A stretch of 60,510 bases of DNA from Myxococcota bacterium. Its GTDB lineage: Bacteria > Myxococcota_A > Bradymonadia > UBA7976 > UBA1532. Made by a program: the position numbers and the translations under genes. The notes under the pieces were generated by a model that saw only the letters and a program-made list of their open reading frames with translations, did not search any database and had not been told where the DNA came from. Numbering within the stretch: position 1 is the first letter of the stretch; each line of letters opens with the position of its first letter. Location of the stretch: positions 1-60,510 of the forward strand of contig JAKLJY010000044.1 of NCBI GenBank assembly GCA_023150895.1. The letters are read 5' to 3'. Shown here in pieces: positions 42,340 to 49,642 of this stretch.

Positions 42340-43038
42340 TCAGAGCAGGGTGTCTACGAGGCTTCGGACGTCCGCATCGATGTACCCATTCATGATGCGC
42401 TCGATGCGCATGGTCTCGAGGTCGACGAGCATCGTCATGGGGGTCTGATCGCGGTCGTAGTAATCGCCGAGCACGAACGGCGCGTCGACCAGAACGGGCA
42501 AGGTGAGGTCGTAGCGGTCCCGCCAACCCTCGGCGAGGCGCGTCGTGGCGGGCGCGTAGTTGTCGTCCTCGAAGAGCGTGACGATGACGACCAGGCCGCG
42601 CGTACGGTAGTCGTCGAAGAGCGCCTGCAGCTTGGGCTGCTCCTCCCGGCAGGCCGTGCACCAGCCGGCGCTCGTGGTGACGACGGCCAGGGAGTAGGTG
42701 CAATCGGCGCGCAGGCTTTGAAAGTCGACCGGCGTGCCCTCGGGGTCGACGAAGCCCAGGTTGGCGATGGTTCGGCCGTCGCGCGTGCCGTAGGGCCCCT
42801 CGGGGTAGGTCTCGCGACGCTGTGGACACGTCGGCGGGGTCGTCCCGCCCGTTGCGCCGCCGTCGCTCGCCCCGCCGGCGCCACCGCCGCCCGTGCCCGC
42901 TTCCGCGGACGACGTCGCGTCCGGCGTGCGCGCGGGCGGGCCCTCGGCAGCGTCCTCGGTGTAGATCCAGCAGCCGGGGAGGGCGACGAGTCCGAGTGCC
43001 GGGACCAGCCGCGCAAGCGCCGATCGCCAAACGCTCAT
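42340..43038 (-). CDS. Thioredoxin-fold lipoprotein (AhpC/TlpA-like)
   Basis: 232 residues. The ATG at 43036-43038 overlaps the upstream stop as ATGA. The signal peptide ends GLVALPGC (lipobox), then a Gly/Ala/Thr linker (about 35-65). The domain has SLAVVTTSAGWCTACREEQPKLQ (active-site Cys-Thr-Ala-Cys), VIVTLFEDDNYAP and TPMTMLVDLETMR with the cis-Pro position. The AGWC start rather than ATWC matches the third such protein in this run. An anchored thiol-disulfide role is inferred. It is the third of the last four genes before the DUF6029-like protein. Confidence 0.85.
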   Translation of the reverse strand: MSVWRSALARLVPALGLVALPGCWIYTEDAAEGPPARTPDATSSAEAGTGGGGAGGASDGGATGGTTPPTCPQRRETYPEGPYGTRDGRTIANLGFVDPEGTPVDFQSLRADCTYSLAVVTTSAGWCTACREEQPKLQALFDDYRTRGLVVIVTLFEDDNYAPATTRLAEGWRDRYDLTLPVLVDAPFVLGDYYDRDQTPMTMLVDLETMRIERIMNGYIDADVRSLVDTLL

Positions 43039-44201
43039 GGCACCTGCCGGTAGCCCAGCCACGTCAGGCAGGGCACGCCTACCCCCGGATCGCTGTCGAT
43101 GGTCGAGCCGTCGGCGGAGACCGTGCCGGTGCCGAAGGTCTCCCACGCGGCCTCGGGGATGCCCGTGCCGTCGGCCCGCTTGCAGTCGAGCCCGCCGAGC
43201 ACGAAGAACTCGACCTTCGACCCCGCGGCCAGGCCGGTGGTGTTGGGCACGTGCACCGGAAATCCGGGCGCGTCGATCTGGCCTTCGGGGTACAGGGCGT
43301 AGAGGCCCGCGGGCGCGTCCTCGGCGCCGAAGAAACACAGGCCCGGCGCCGCGGGGTCCACCCGACGGCCGCCGAGGTCGTCGTAGATGCCCCCGCCCGA
43401 GTAGTAGAGGTCGGGCGTGAAGTCGAGCACGAGGCCGTCGTCGAAGCGCACGGCCCGGCTCATGAGCTCGTCGCCCTCGGGCGGCAGGTCGAGCGCCCGA
43501 CGGGTCTGGAAGACCACGAGGGGCGTGTCGATGACCACCACGGGCTCGGTGCCGACGACGTCGACCTCGCAGTACATCGTCGCCTTGCCGACGCCCGGCT
43601 TGAGCACGCGGAGCGCGGCCTTGGTGATGCAGCGCGCGTTCTCGGGGACCTCGACGGTGAAGATGCCGTCCGCGCCCGTCGTGCCGGGCTGGAGGCAGAG
43701 CAGGTTGTCGCTCGGGTACAGGTGCACGCAGAGCTGGCCCTTGGCCCCCTCGACGGGGGCGCCGCCCGGGGCCAGCACGTACCCGCGCAGCGCCGTGACC
43801 CACTCCGCGCCGCACTCGGCGGGCTTCTGCCCGGGCACCGCCGGCAGACCGTCCCGGAGGTTCGCGGGGGCAGCGGGCGTCCAGGGGGCGTCTTGCTCGG
43901 CGGGCCAGTCGTCGCCGGGGGTGCCGCCCACGGGATCACCCCCGACGGGCGTCCCGCCGACCGGATCACCCCCGACGGGCGTGCCCCCCACCGGTTCACC
44001 GCCGACCGGCGTCCCGCCCACGGGGTCACCGCCGACCGGCGTCCCGCCGACGGGTGAACCGCCGACGGCCGCGTCGGCGCCGGACGGCCCCCCGCCGCCG
44101 CTGCCACTCTCGTCATCGGCACCGGCGTTGGAACAGGCAGAGAGCGCGGCCAGAAGGCTCGCGCCCAGCGTCAGAGTCGAAAGCGCGCGCGGACGGGCCA
44201 T
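43035..44201 (-). CDS. Lipoprotein with PVGG pentapeptide repeat
   Basis: 388 residues from the ATG at 44199-44201, with GAGG eight bases upstream; a GTG three codons earlier is also possible. The signal peptide ends LSAC. Ten Pro-Val-Gly-Gly-x units fill residues 46-95, where x is Thr, Asp or Glu. A carboxypeptidase-regulatory-like beta domain follows (WVTALRGYVLAPGGAPVEG). Then comes TGADGIFTVEVPENARC and a beta-rich C-terminus with six Cys. The C-terminal fold is not recognised. The stop overlaps the next start as ATGA. It sits between the BIG2/thioredoxin lipoprotein and the thioredoxin-fold lipoprotein. Confidence 0.8.
   Translation of the reverse strand: MARPRALSTLTLGASLLAALSACSNAGADDESGSGGGGPSGADAAVGGSPVGGTPVGGDPVGGTPVGGEPVGGTPVGGDPVGGTPVGGDPVGGTPGDDWPAEQDAPWTPAAPANLRDGLPAVPGQKPAECGAEWVTALRGYVLAPGGAPVEGAKGQLCVHLYPSDNLLCLQPGTTGADGIFTVEVPENARCITKAALRVLKPGVGKATMYCEVDVVGTEPVVVIDTPLVVFQTRRALDLPPEGDELMSRAVRFDDGLVLDFTPDLYYSGGGIYDDLGGRRVDPAAPGLCFFGAEDAPAGLYALYPEGQIDAPGFPVHVPNTTGLAAGSKVEFFVLGGLDCKRADGTGIPEAAWETFGTGTVSADGSTIDSDPGVGVPCLTWLGYRQVP
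43917..44066 (-). repeat. Ten tandem 15-bp units encoding PVGGx
   Basis: The 15-bp units encode Pro-Val-Gly-Gly-(Thr/Asp/Glu/Ser) and alternate in a regular Thr/Asp pattern, which suggests that 30-bp pairs were duplicated. The unit length keeps the frame. Slippage can therefore change linker length between the lipid anchor and the folded domain. Confidence 0.85.
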
Positions 44202-44219
44202 GCGGAGCACCTCGGGGGA

Positions 44220-45833
44220 TTACTGCGGGGTCAGTTTGATGTCGTAGGGGGCGCTGGCGCCCTGGTACCCGATGACCGCGATGGTCGCCGGGCCCTGCCA
44301 GGTGAACTCCTCGTGGCTCGTGCTGCCGGCGCTGCCGACGACGTCGCCGCCCTGCTGGAGGGGCTGATTCTGCAGGGGATCCCAGACGTAGACGTCGATG
44401 TCCGCCACGGACGAGTCGAAGTCGACCTCGACCTTGTAGCTGCCGTCGAGGTCGATGGCATAGAAGTCCGGGTTCTCGTCACAGATGCCGCCGTGCTGGC
44501 TGCCGACCGCGAGGGGGGCCGGGGTCTGCGCCGAGTCGTTGGTGTCCTCGCTCGCCTCTTCGTCGCCCTCGCCGCAGTGGTTGGCGAACGGGGGCGGGGG
44601 CGGGTTGGACCAGTCGGCGTAGGGATCCTCGGCGATCTGCCGCAGGGGCAGATAGTACATGCTGTGGTTCGAGTCCGTGATGACCTCCATGTCGTCCGTG
44701 CGGATGGCGATCACCGTGGGGAACGCCTGCACGAGCGGCTGCCGGTGCAGGAAGTCCTGCAGCGGCTTGGTGTCGTGGTCACCGATGCGGATCGCGTAGG
44801 CGTCGCCGATGATGTGGTCGACGTGGCTCTGCGCGTAGTCGTTGCTGGCGGGACCGAAGTCGGCCGTCTCGGACTCGACGATGACGATCTGGCCCCCGGC
44901 CTCTTCGATGAAGCGGGCCTCGGGGCGGAGGCGCTGGGCGTAGATGGTGCAGGGGGTGCACCAGCCCGCGCTGATGATGAAGAAGACGACCTTGGTGTCT
45001 TTCCAGGAGACGTCGCAGTAGACGTCCTCGAGCTTGAAGTCGAACTGCGAGCCGTCGGGCTTGTAGGCGCCCTCCCAGAACAGCGGCGGCATGACCGCCC
45101 CGTACTGCAGCGCCCGCGCGTACCGGGGGTAGTCGCACGTGGTGGTCGCGTCGAGCGTGGTCGTCTGACCCGCGTATTCGACGGTGATCTGCACGGGGCC
45201 GCCGTTGAGGGGCTCCACGAGACCGGCGGCGTCGACCGTCGCGACGTCCGGGTTGGAACTCGCGAACGTCGCCTCGGCGGTGACGTCCTTCGTCGAGCCG
45301 TCGTCGAAGGTGGCCGTGACCGTGAGCTGCTCGGGGGTGCCCCGCTTCAGCTCCATGACCTGCGGCGAGATCGCCACGCCCGTCAACATGAGCTCCGCGA
45401 CGGTGACCGTGCGGGTCGCCGACTTGCCCTGATACGTCGCGGTGATGGTCGCCTCGCCGGCGGTCAGCGCGGAGACCGCACCGGCCGAGACGTCGAGCAC
45501 CTCCGGCGCGGAGCTCGTCCACTCGGCGTCCGCGGTGACGTCCATCGTCGAGCCGTCGTCCATCGTGGCCCGCAGGGCGAGCTGACCGGACTGCCCGATC
45601 TTGAGGGCGTCGCCGATCTCGCCGGTGAGCTCGACGCTCGCCAGCGCCGCCTCGGCCGTCTGACCGCCGCCGCCGTTCTGACCGCCGCTGCCGCCCGGGC
45701 CCGCGTCGGCCTCGGTGTCCGAAGACGAGCCGCCCCCGCTGCCGCAGGCTGGAAGCCCGCCGGCAGAGGTGGCGACGGCAGCCGCGATCAGGAACTGCTG
45801 GAGGGTACGAGAGACACCGGACCGCGATTGCAT
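44220..45833 (-). CDS. Lipoprotein with two BIG2 domains, a thioredoxin fold and a PPC domain
   Basis: 537 residues. The signal peptide ends GGLPAC. A Gly-rich linker comes next, then two BIG2 bacterial Ig-like domains (about 62-145 and 150-225; ATMDDGSTMDVTADAEWTSS, ATFDDGSTKDVTAEATFASS). A thioredoxin fold (about 255-385) carries SAGWCTPCTIYAQRLRP with Cys-Thr-Pro-Cys and QAFPTVIAI at the cis-Pro site. The C-terminal PPC domain (about 430-537) shows DFYAIDLDGSYKVEVDFDSS and DVYVWDP. I know of no described protein with this domain order. It is the second gene of the run, 82 bases after the first, and 18 bases before the PVGG lipoprotein start. Confidence 0.85.
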   Translation of the reverse strand: MQSRSGVSRTLQQFLIAAAVATSAGGLPACGSGGGSSSDTEADAGPGGSGGQNGGGGQTAEAALASVELTGEIGDALKIGQSGQLALRATMDDGSTMDVTADAEWTSSAPEVLDVSAGAVSALTAGEATITATYQGKSATRTVTVAELMLTGVAISPQVMELKRGTPEQLTVTATFDDGSTKDVTAEATFASSNPDVATVDAAGLVEPLNGGPVQITVEYAGQTTTLDATTTCDYPRYARALQYGAVMPPLFWEGAYKPDGSQFDFKLEDVYCDVSWKDTKVVFFIISAGWCTPCTIYAQRLRPEARFIEEAGGQIVIVESETADFGPASNDYAQSHVDHIIGDAYAIRIGDHDTKPLQDFLHRQPLVQAFPTVIAIRTDDMEVITDSNHSMYYLPLRQIAEDPYADWSNPPPPPFANHCGEGDEEASEDTNDSAQTPAPLAVGSQHGGICDENPDFYAIDLDGSYKVEVDFDSSVADIDVYVWDPLQNQPLQQGGDVVGSAGSTSHEEFTWQGPATIAVIGYQGASAPYDIKLTPQ

Positions 45834-45915
45834 CTGAGTTCGTCTCCTGGGGACCGCCGCGGCGATCGATGGGGGAAAACGTCGGAGGGCGGCGCGCCGG
45901 CCGCCCGGGGTCGGT

Positions 45916-48054
45916 TCAGGGACCGGAGACCGTCACGGTGAACGCGCCGGGGAACTGGCCCGCGTAGCTGTCCACGAAGATGTACACGGTCTGGCCGGCC
46001 GTCGCCATGAAGTCCACGGAGGAGGCGTAGTTGCCGCCCTGGGTGTCGATGTCGTCGTTGCAGCCGAGCTCGAAGTCCTCGCCGTAGAAGGCGCAGGCCG
46101 AACGAACGTACAGGAGGGAGTCGACGTTCTCACCGAGGCCGCCGGTGCGGGCGTTGTAGTTGCCGTCCGCCGGCGCGGTGAAGCTGTAGACGACCGTCGG
46201 GCCGCCGCCGCCGCAGGACCCGAAGCCACCGGCGGGCTGCGCCATGGCATTGTCGCCCTCGGCGCTCCAGGGGCCCTCGCCGCCCTCGGCCGTCAGGTCG
46301 ATGGCGCCGTAGCTCTCCGGGCAGGCGGTCTCGGCGGGATCCGCGCAGGTGTCGTAGGCGTCGCCGCCGGGCAGGTTCGCGCAGGCCTGACCCTCGGGGC
46401 AGATGCCCGAGGCGTAGATGACGTCACAGGTGCCGCCGGCCTCCTGCACGGGCGTGGCGCCGATGGCGACGTCGAAGGCCTCGGAGGTCTTCAGGGTGTC
46501 GTCGACCGCGACGACGCTCAGGCGGGTCACGGTGGCGGCCGTCTCGCGGTTGCACACGTCGTAGACGGCGTTGGCCTCGTTCGCGCAGGTCTCCTGGTCG
46601 CCGCCGGCGGCCATGCACTCGTCGAAGTCCGCCTGCGCCGCGGGGAAGCAGAGGCCCTCGAAGCCGACGTTGAAGACGGCGAGCGCGTCGAAGGCGCCGT
46701 CGGCCTGCTGAGCGCGGTAAAGGCCGATGGCGGTCGCGCCGGGGGCCTGACCGAAGGGCAGCTCATCACCAGCCGCGTTGAAGGCGGTGACGCGGACGAA
46801 ACCGAGGTTGTTCTCCACGTCGTTGCCGACGAGGTGAATGGCCATGCTGTTGCGCTCGGCGTTGTAGAAGCCGCCGCTGGCGGTCACGGTCGGGGCGTTG
46901 GCGGTGACGCAGACGAACGCGCCGTCGCCGTCCTCGTCGGCGCAGGCGTCCGTGTCGACGCAGGCGTCGAGGGCGCGGCCGCCGTCGCAGGCCTCGTCGT
47001 GCTGACGGACGACGTCCGTGGGCATGACGTCCGCCTCGGCGACGTCGCTCCACAAGCCGTTGGCGTCGCCGAACTGGAAGGTCATCTTGGTGATGAGCGG
47101 GAAACCGCCCTGCGGCGCCGCGACGCCCTCGACGGCGTAGCTGCCGTCGGGGTTCTGGGTGAGGACGAACGGCGGGAACTCCTCGAACGGGAGCTGGAGC
47201 TCGTTCTGCGCCTGGTCGAGCTGGATGGGCTGCCCGTCGGCGCCGTAGACGCCCCAGCGGAACTGGGTGACGTCCATGTCGGCGTCGGTGCCCGTCACGC
47301 GCACGCCCGCGACGCCGGTCACGTCGCTGTAATAGGCCCGGAAGTCGCTGATCTCGGGCTTCGCGGCGTCGATCTTCTCGGCGGTGAGCGTGTAGGCCGA
47401 GGCGCGGAGCTGATCGATCTGGTCCACGAAGACGTAGGTCGTCTGGCCGGCTTCCATCTCCAGCATGATCGCGCTGCTGACCGCACCGCCGCCCACGTCG
47501 TCGTTGCAGGCGACCTCGGTGAAGCCGTCCTGGCAATCTTCGAGGGCGTACACGACCGAGTCCCACACGGTGCCCTCGGTGGAGAAGCGCCAGTACCCGG
47601 CCTCGGGGGCCGTGAACTTGTGGACCGTCTCCGAGCCGGGGGCCTCGGCGGGGCTGCACGAGGCGAACGACTCGTCGGACTCGCCGGTGGTGCCCTCGTA
47701 GGTGAACGTGGTGCCACTCGCCTCGGCCGCGGCGTTCAGGTCGACGACGGGCAGCGTCGGGCCGCACTCGCCGACGGGCGGGGGCTCTTCGCCACCGCCG
47801 CCACCGCCGCCACCGCCGCTCCCGCCCTCACCGCCGACCGGGGGCTCGTCGCCGCCGACGGGGGGTTCATCACCGCCGGTCGAACCGCCGGTCGTGCCAC
47901 CCGTGGGGGTGCCGCCCTCGCCACCGGCGCCCATGTCCGCCGTACCGTTGCCTTCGTCTTCGGCAGCATCGGAGCCACAGCCCGCGGTGAGCAGCCCGGC
48001 CGCCACCGTGGCGCTCAGAATCGTTCGCATCGACCAGCAATTGCGCATCTGCAT
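45916..48054 (-). CDS. Lipoprotein with two PPC-type domains and Gly-rich linker
   Basis: 712 residues with the ATG at 48052-48054; ATGs at 48048 and 48030 are in frame and GAGAGAG precedes the first two, so the exact start is open. The signal peptide ends GLLTAGC. A Gly/Thr/Glu linker (about 30-95) includes PPVGG units. The first PPC-like domain (about 100-225) has TVHKFTAPEAGYWRFSTEG, and the second (about 590-712) has TVVYSFTAPADGNYNARTGG and ends TVTVSGP. The middle carries a Cys-rich EF-like segment (CVDTDACADEDGDGAFVC). PPC domains are adhesion or stability modules of secreted proteins. It is the first gene of the run and is divergent from xdhC. Confidence 0.85.
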   Translation of the reverse strand: MQMRNCWSMRTILSATVAAGLLTAGCGSDAAEDEGNGTADMGAGGEGGTPTGGTTGGSTGGDEPPVGGDEPPVGGEGGSGGGGGGGGGEEPPPVGECGPTLPVVDLNAAAEASGTTFTYEGTTGESDESFASCSPAEAPGSETVHKFTAPEAGYWRFSTEGTVWDSVVYALEDCQDGFTEVACNDDVGGGAVSSAIMLEMEAGQTTYVFVDQIDQLRASAYTLTAEKIDAAKPEISDFRAYYSDVTGVAGVRVTGTDADMDVTQFRWGVYGADGQPIQLDQAQNELQLPFEEFPPFVLTQNPDGSYAVEGVAAPQGGFPLITKMTFQFGDANGLWSDVAEADVMPTDVVRQHDEACDGGRALDACVDTDACADEDGDGAFVCVTANAPTVTASGGFYNAERNSMAIHLVGNDVENNLGFVRVTAFNAAGDELPFGQAPGATAIGLYRAQQADGAFDALAVFNVGFEGLCFPAAQADFDECMAAGGDQETCANEANAVYDVCNRETAATVTRLSVVAVDDTLKTSEAFDVAIGATPVQEAGGTCDVIYASGICPEGQACANLPGGDAYDTCADPAETACPESYGAIDLTAEGGEGPWSAEGDNAMAQPAGGFGSCGGGGPTVVYSFTAPADGNYNARTGGLGENVDSLLYVRSACAFYGEDFELGCNDDIDTQGGNYASSVDFMATAGQTVYIFVDSYAGQFPGAFTVTVSGP

Positions 48055-48180
48055 TCTCTCTCGGATAGTCTCGTGTCGCGTCCGTTGAGGTCAGTTCAGT
48101 CCGCCGTCGGCCCTGGGCTCCCCGTCCGAACCGGCACCGGCTGAAAGAAAACCGCGACACTGTACGGATCAAGGCCGTTC

Positions 48181-48987
48181 ATGGATAGATCAAGCGCGGA
48201 GCGCCGCTCCCTTTTCGCCGTCCTGGCCGCGTGGGAGCAAGGCCGCGTACCCTTCGTCGTCGCCACCGTGACCGACACGGGGGGATCGACGCCGCGCCTG
48301 GCCGGTGCCGCCATGGGGGTCACGGCGGACGCGCAGCACGGCACGGTGGGCGGCGGCGCATTCGAACGGCACGTCATCGAAGCGGCGCGCGCGCTGCTCG
48401 TCGACGGGGCGCGTGGCAGCGCCACGGTGGACGTTCATCTGGTGCGCGACCTGGGGATGTGCTGTGGAGGTCGGATGACCGCGTTTCTGAGCAAGACCGA
48501 GCCGGCCCCGGCGTTGTGGATCTTCGGGGCGGGGCACGTCGGCACCGAGCTGGCCTGGCTGGCCGTGCGCGCCGGCTTCGCCGTGACCGTGGTCGACGAC
48601 CGCCCGGAGTGGATCGACGCGGCGCGCTTTCCGCCGGAGGTCCGCGCGCTCGACGCCGAACCCGAGGACCTGCTGCGCGCGATCGGGGGCGGCCCGGGAC
48701 CGGCCGACTTCGCGGTGGTGACGACCCACTCGCACGCGCTCGACGAGGACCTCGTCCGGGCGCTGGCCATCACGCCGCCGGCCTACGTCGGGCTCATCGG
48801 GAGCCGCGCGAAGTGGGCGCGTTTCCGGGCCCGCCTGACCGAGCGTGGCGTCGAGCCGGCTTTCCTAGATCGCGTGCGCAGCCCCGTCGGGCTGGACATC
48901 GGCGCGGTCACGCCGGCCGAGATCGCGGTGAGCATCCTGGCCGAGATCGTCGCATTCCGGCGTGGTGTGCGACCGGGCGAGGCCTGA
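48181..48987 (+). CDS. xdhC: XdhC family molybdenum-cofactor insertion protein
   Basis: 268 residues. The N-terminal XdhC_CoxI domain has VTDTGGSTPRLAGAAMGVTAD, HGTVGGGAFERHVIEAA and LGMCCGGRMTAFLS, where the Cys pair is conserved. The C-terminal Rossmann domain has WIFGAGHVGTELAWLAVRAGF and YVGLIGSRAKW. XdhC proteins bind molybdenum cofactor, help add the sulfido ligand and hand it to xanthine-dehydrogenase-type enzymes. No such enzyme is encoded in the window. The MobA-like gene starts four bases after the stop, the usual pairing for cofactor maturation. Confidence 0.92.
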   Translation: MDRSSAERRSLFAVLAAWEQGRVPFVVATVTDTGGSTPRLAGAAMGVTADAQHGTVGGGAFERHVIEAARALLVDGARGSATVDVHLVRDLGMCCGGRMTAFLSKTEPAPALWIFGAGHVGTELAWLAVRAGFAVTVVDDRPEWIDAARFPPEVRALDAEPEDLLRAIGGGPGPADFAVVTTHSHALDEDLVRALAITPPAYVGLIGSRAKWARFRARLTERGVEPAFLDRVRSPVGLDIGAVTPAEIAVSILAEIVAFRRGVRPGEA

Positions 48988-48991
48988 CGCC

Positions 48992-49642
48992 GTGATCGTG
49001 AGCGCGGGTCTCGTGCTGGCCGGCGGCGCGTCGAGCCGCATGGGTCGCTTCAAGGCCCTGCTGCCGGTCGGCCCCGAACCGGATGCGCCGACGTTCGTCG
49101 AGGCGCTGGTGGCGCGCTTCTCCGCGGCCGGCTGCGCACCGATCCTGGTCGTGACGGGGGCCTCCCCCCTCGGGGCGGCCTGCCCGGCGCCCGCGGTCGA
49201 GGTCGTCGCCGCCGACTGGGCCGACGGGATGCGCGCGAGCCTGCGCGCCGGACTCCACGCGCTGCCCCCCGGCGTCGGCGTGCTGATGACCCACGTCGAC
49301 CGCCCGCGCGTGCAAGACGAGACGCTGCGGGCACTGCTCACCGGACCCCCGGACGAGACGCGCGTGCCGACGTTCGCCGACGCCCCCGGGCACCCGGTCT
49401 ACCTGGCCCCCGCGCTGTGCGAGCGCCTGCGGTGGCCGGACGCGACGCCGCTCGACCGCGTGCTCGCCGAGTGGGCGGCCGCCGGCAGCCCGCTGCGGCG
49501 CCTCCCCGTCGACGATCCCGACGTCCTGCTCAACGTGAACACACCCGCCGAGCTCGCCGATCTTCACCGCCGCGCGAGCAGCGCCTCGACCATCGCGCGG
49601 GCGACGTCGGCCTTGCCGAAGGACTCCGCCTGCGGGAAGTAG
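48992..49642 (+). CDS. MobA-like nucleotidyltransferase (CTP:molybdopterin cytidylyltransferase type)
   Basis: 216 residues from a GTG at 48992, after GAGG; GTGs at 48962 and 48965 would overlap xdhC and are less likely. The nucleotide-binding start is GLVLAGGASSRMGRFKALLP, standard for MobA, MocA and GlmU-type enzymes, followed by VGVLMTHVDRPRV, where the Asp binds metal, and PGHPVYLAP. Together with XdhC, this suggests cytidylyl or guanylyl transfer to molybdopterin. The C-terminal 79 bases overlap the convergent oxygenase/ATP-grasp gene, so the last few residues may not be conserved. Confidence 0.85.
   Translation: MIVSAGLVLAGGASSRMGRFKALLPVGPEPDAPTFVEALVARFSAAGCAPILVVTGASPLGAACPAPAVEVVAADWADGMRASLRAGLHALPPGVGVLMTHVDRPRVQDETLRALLTGPPDETRVPTFADAPGHPVYLAPALCERLRWPDATPLDRVLAEWAAAGSPLRRLPVDDPDVLLNVNTPAELADLHRRASSASTIARATSALPKDSACGK

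Noticed and set aside
48962-48991. GTG starts at 48962 and 48965 for the MobA-like gene
   Set aside because: They overlap xdhC and add non-conserved residues. The nucleotidyltransferase family starts a few residues before the LAGGxSSRMG motif, as from 48992.
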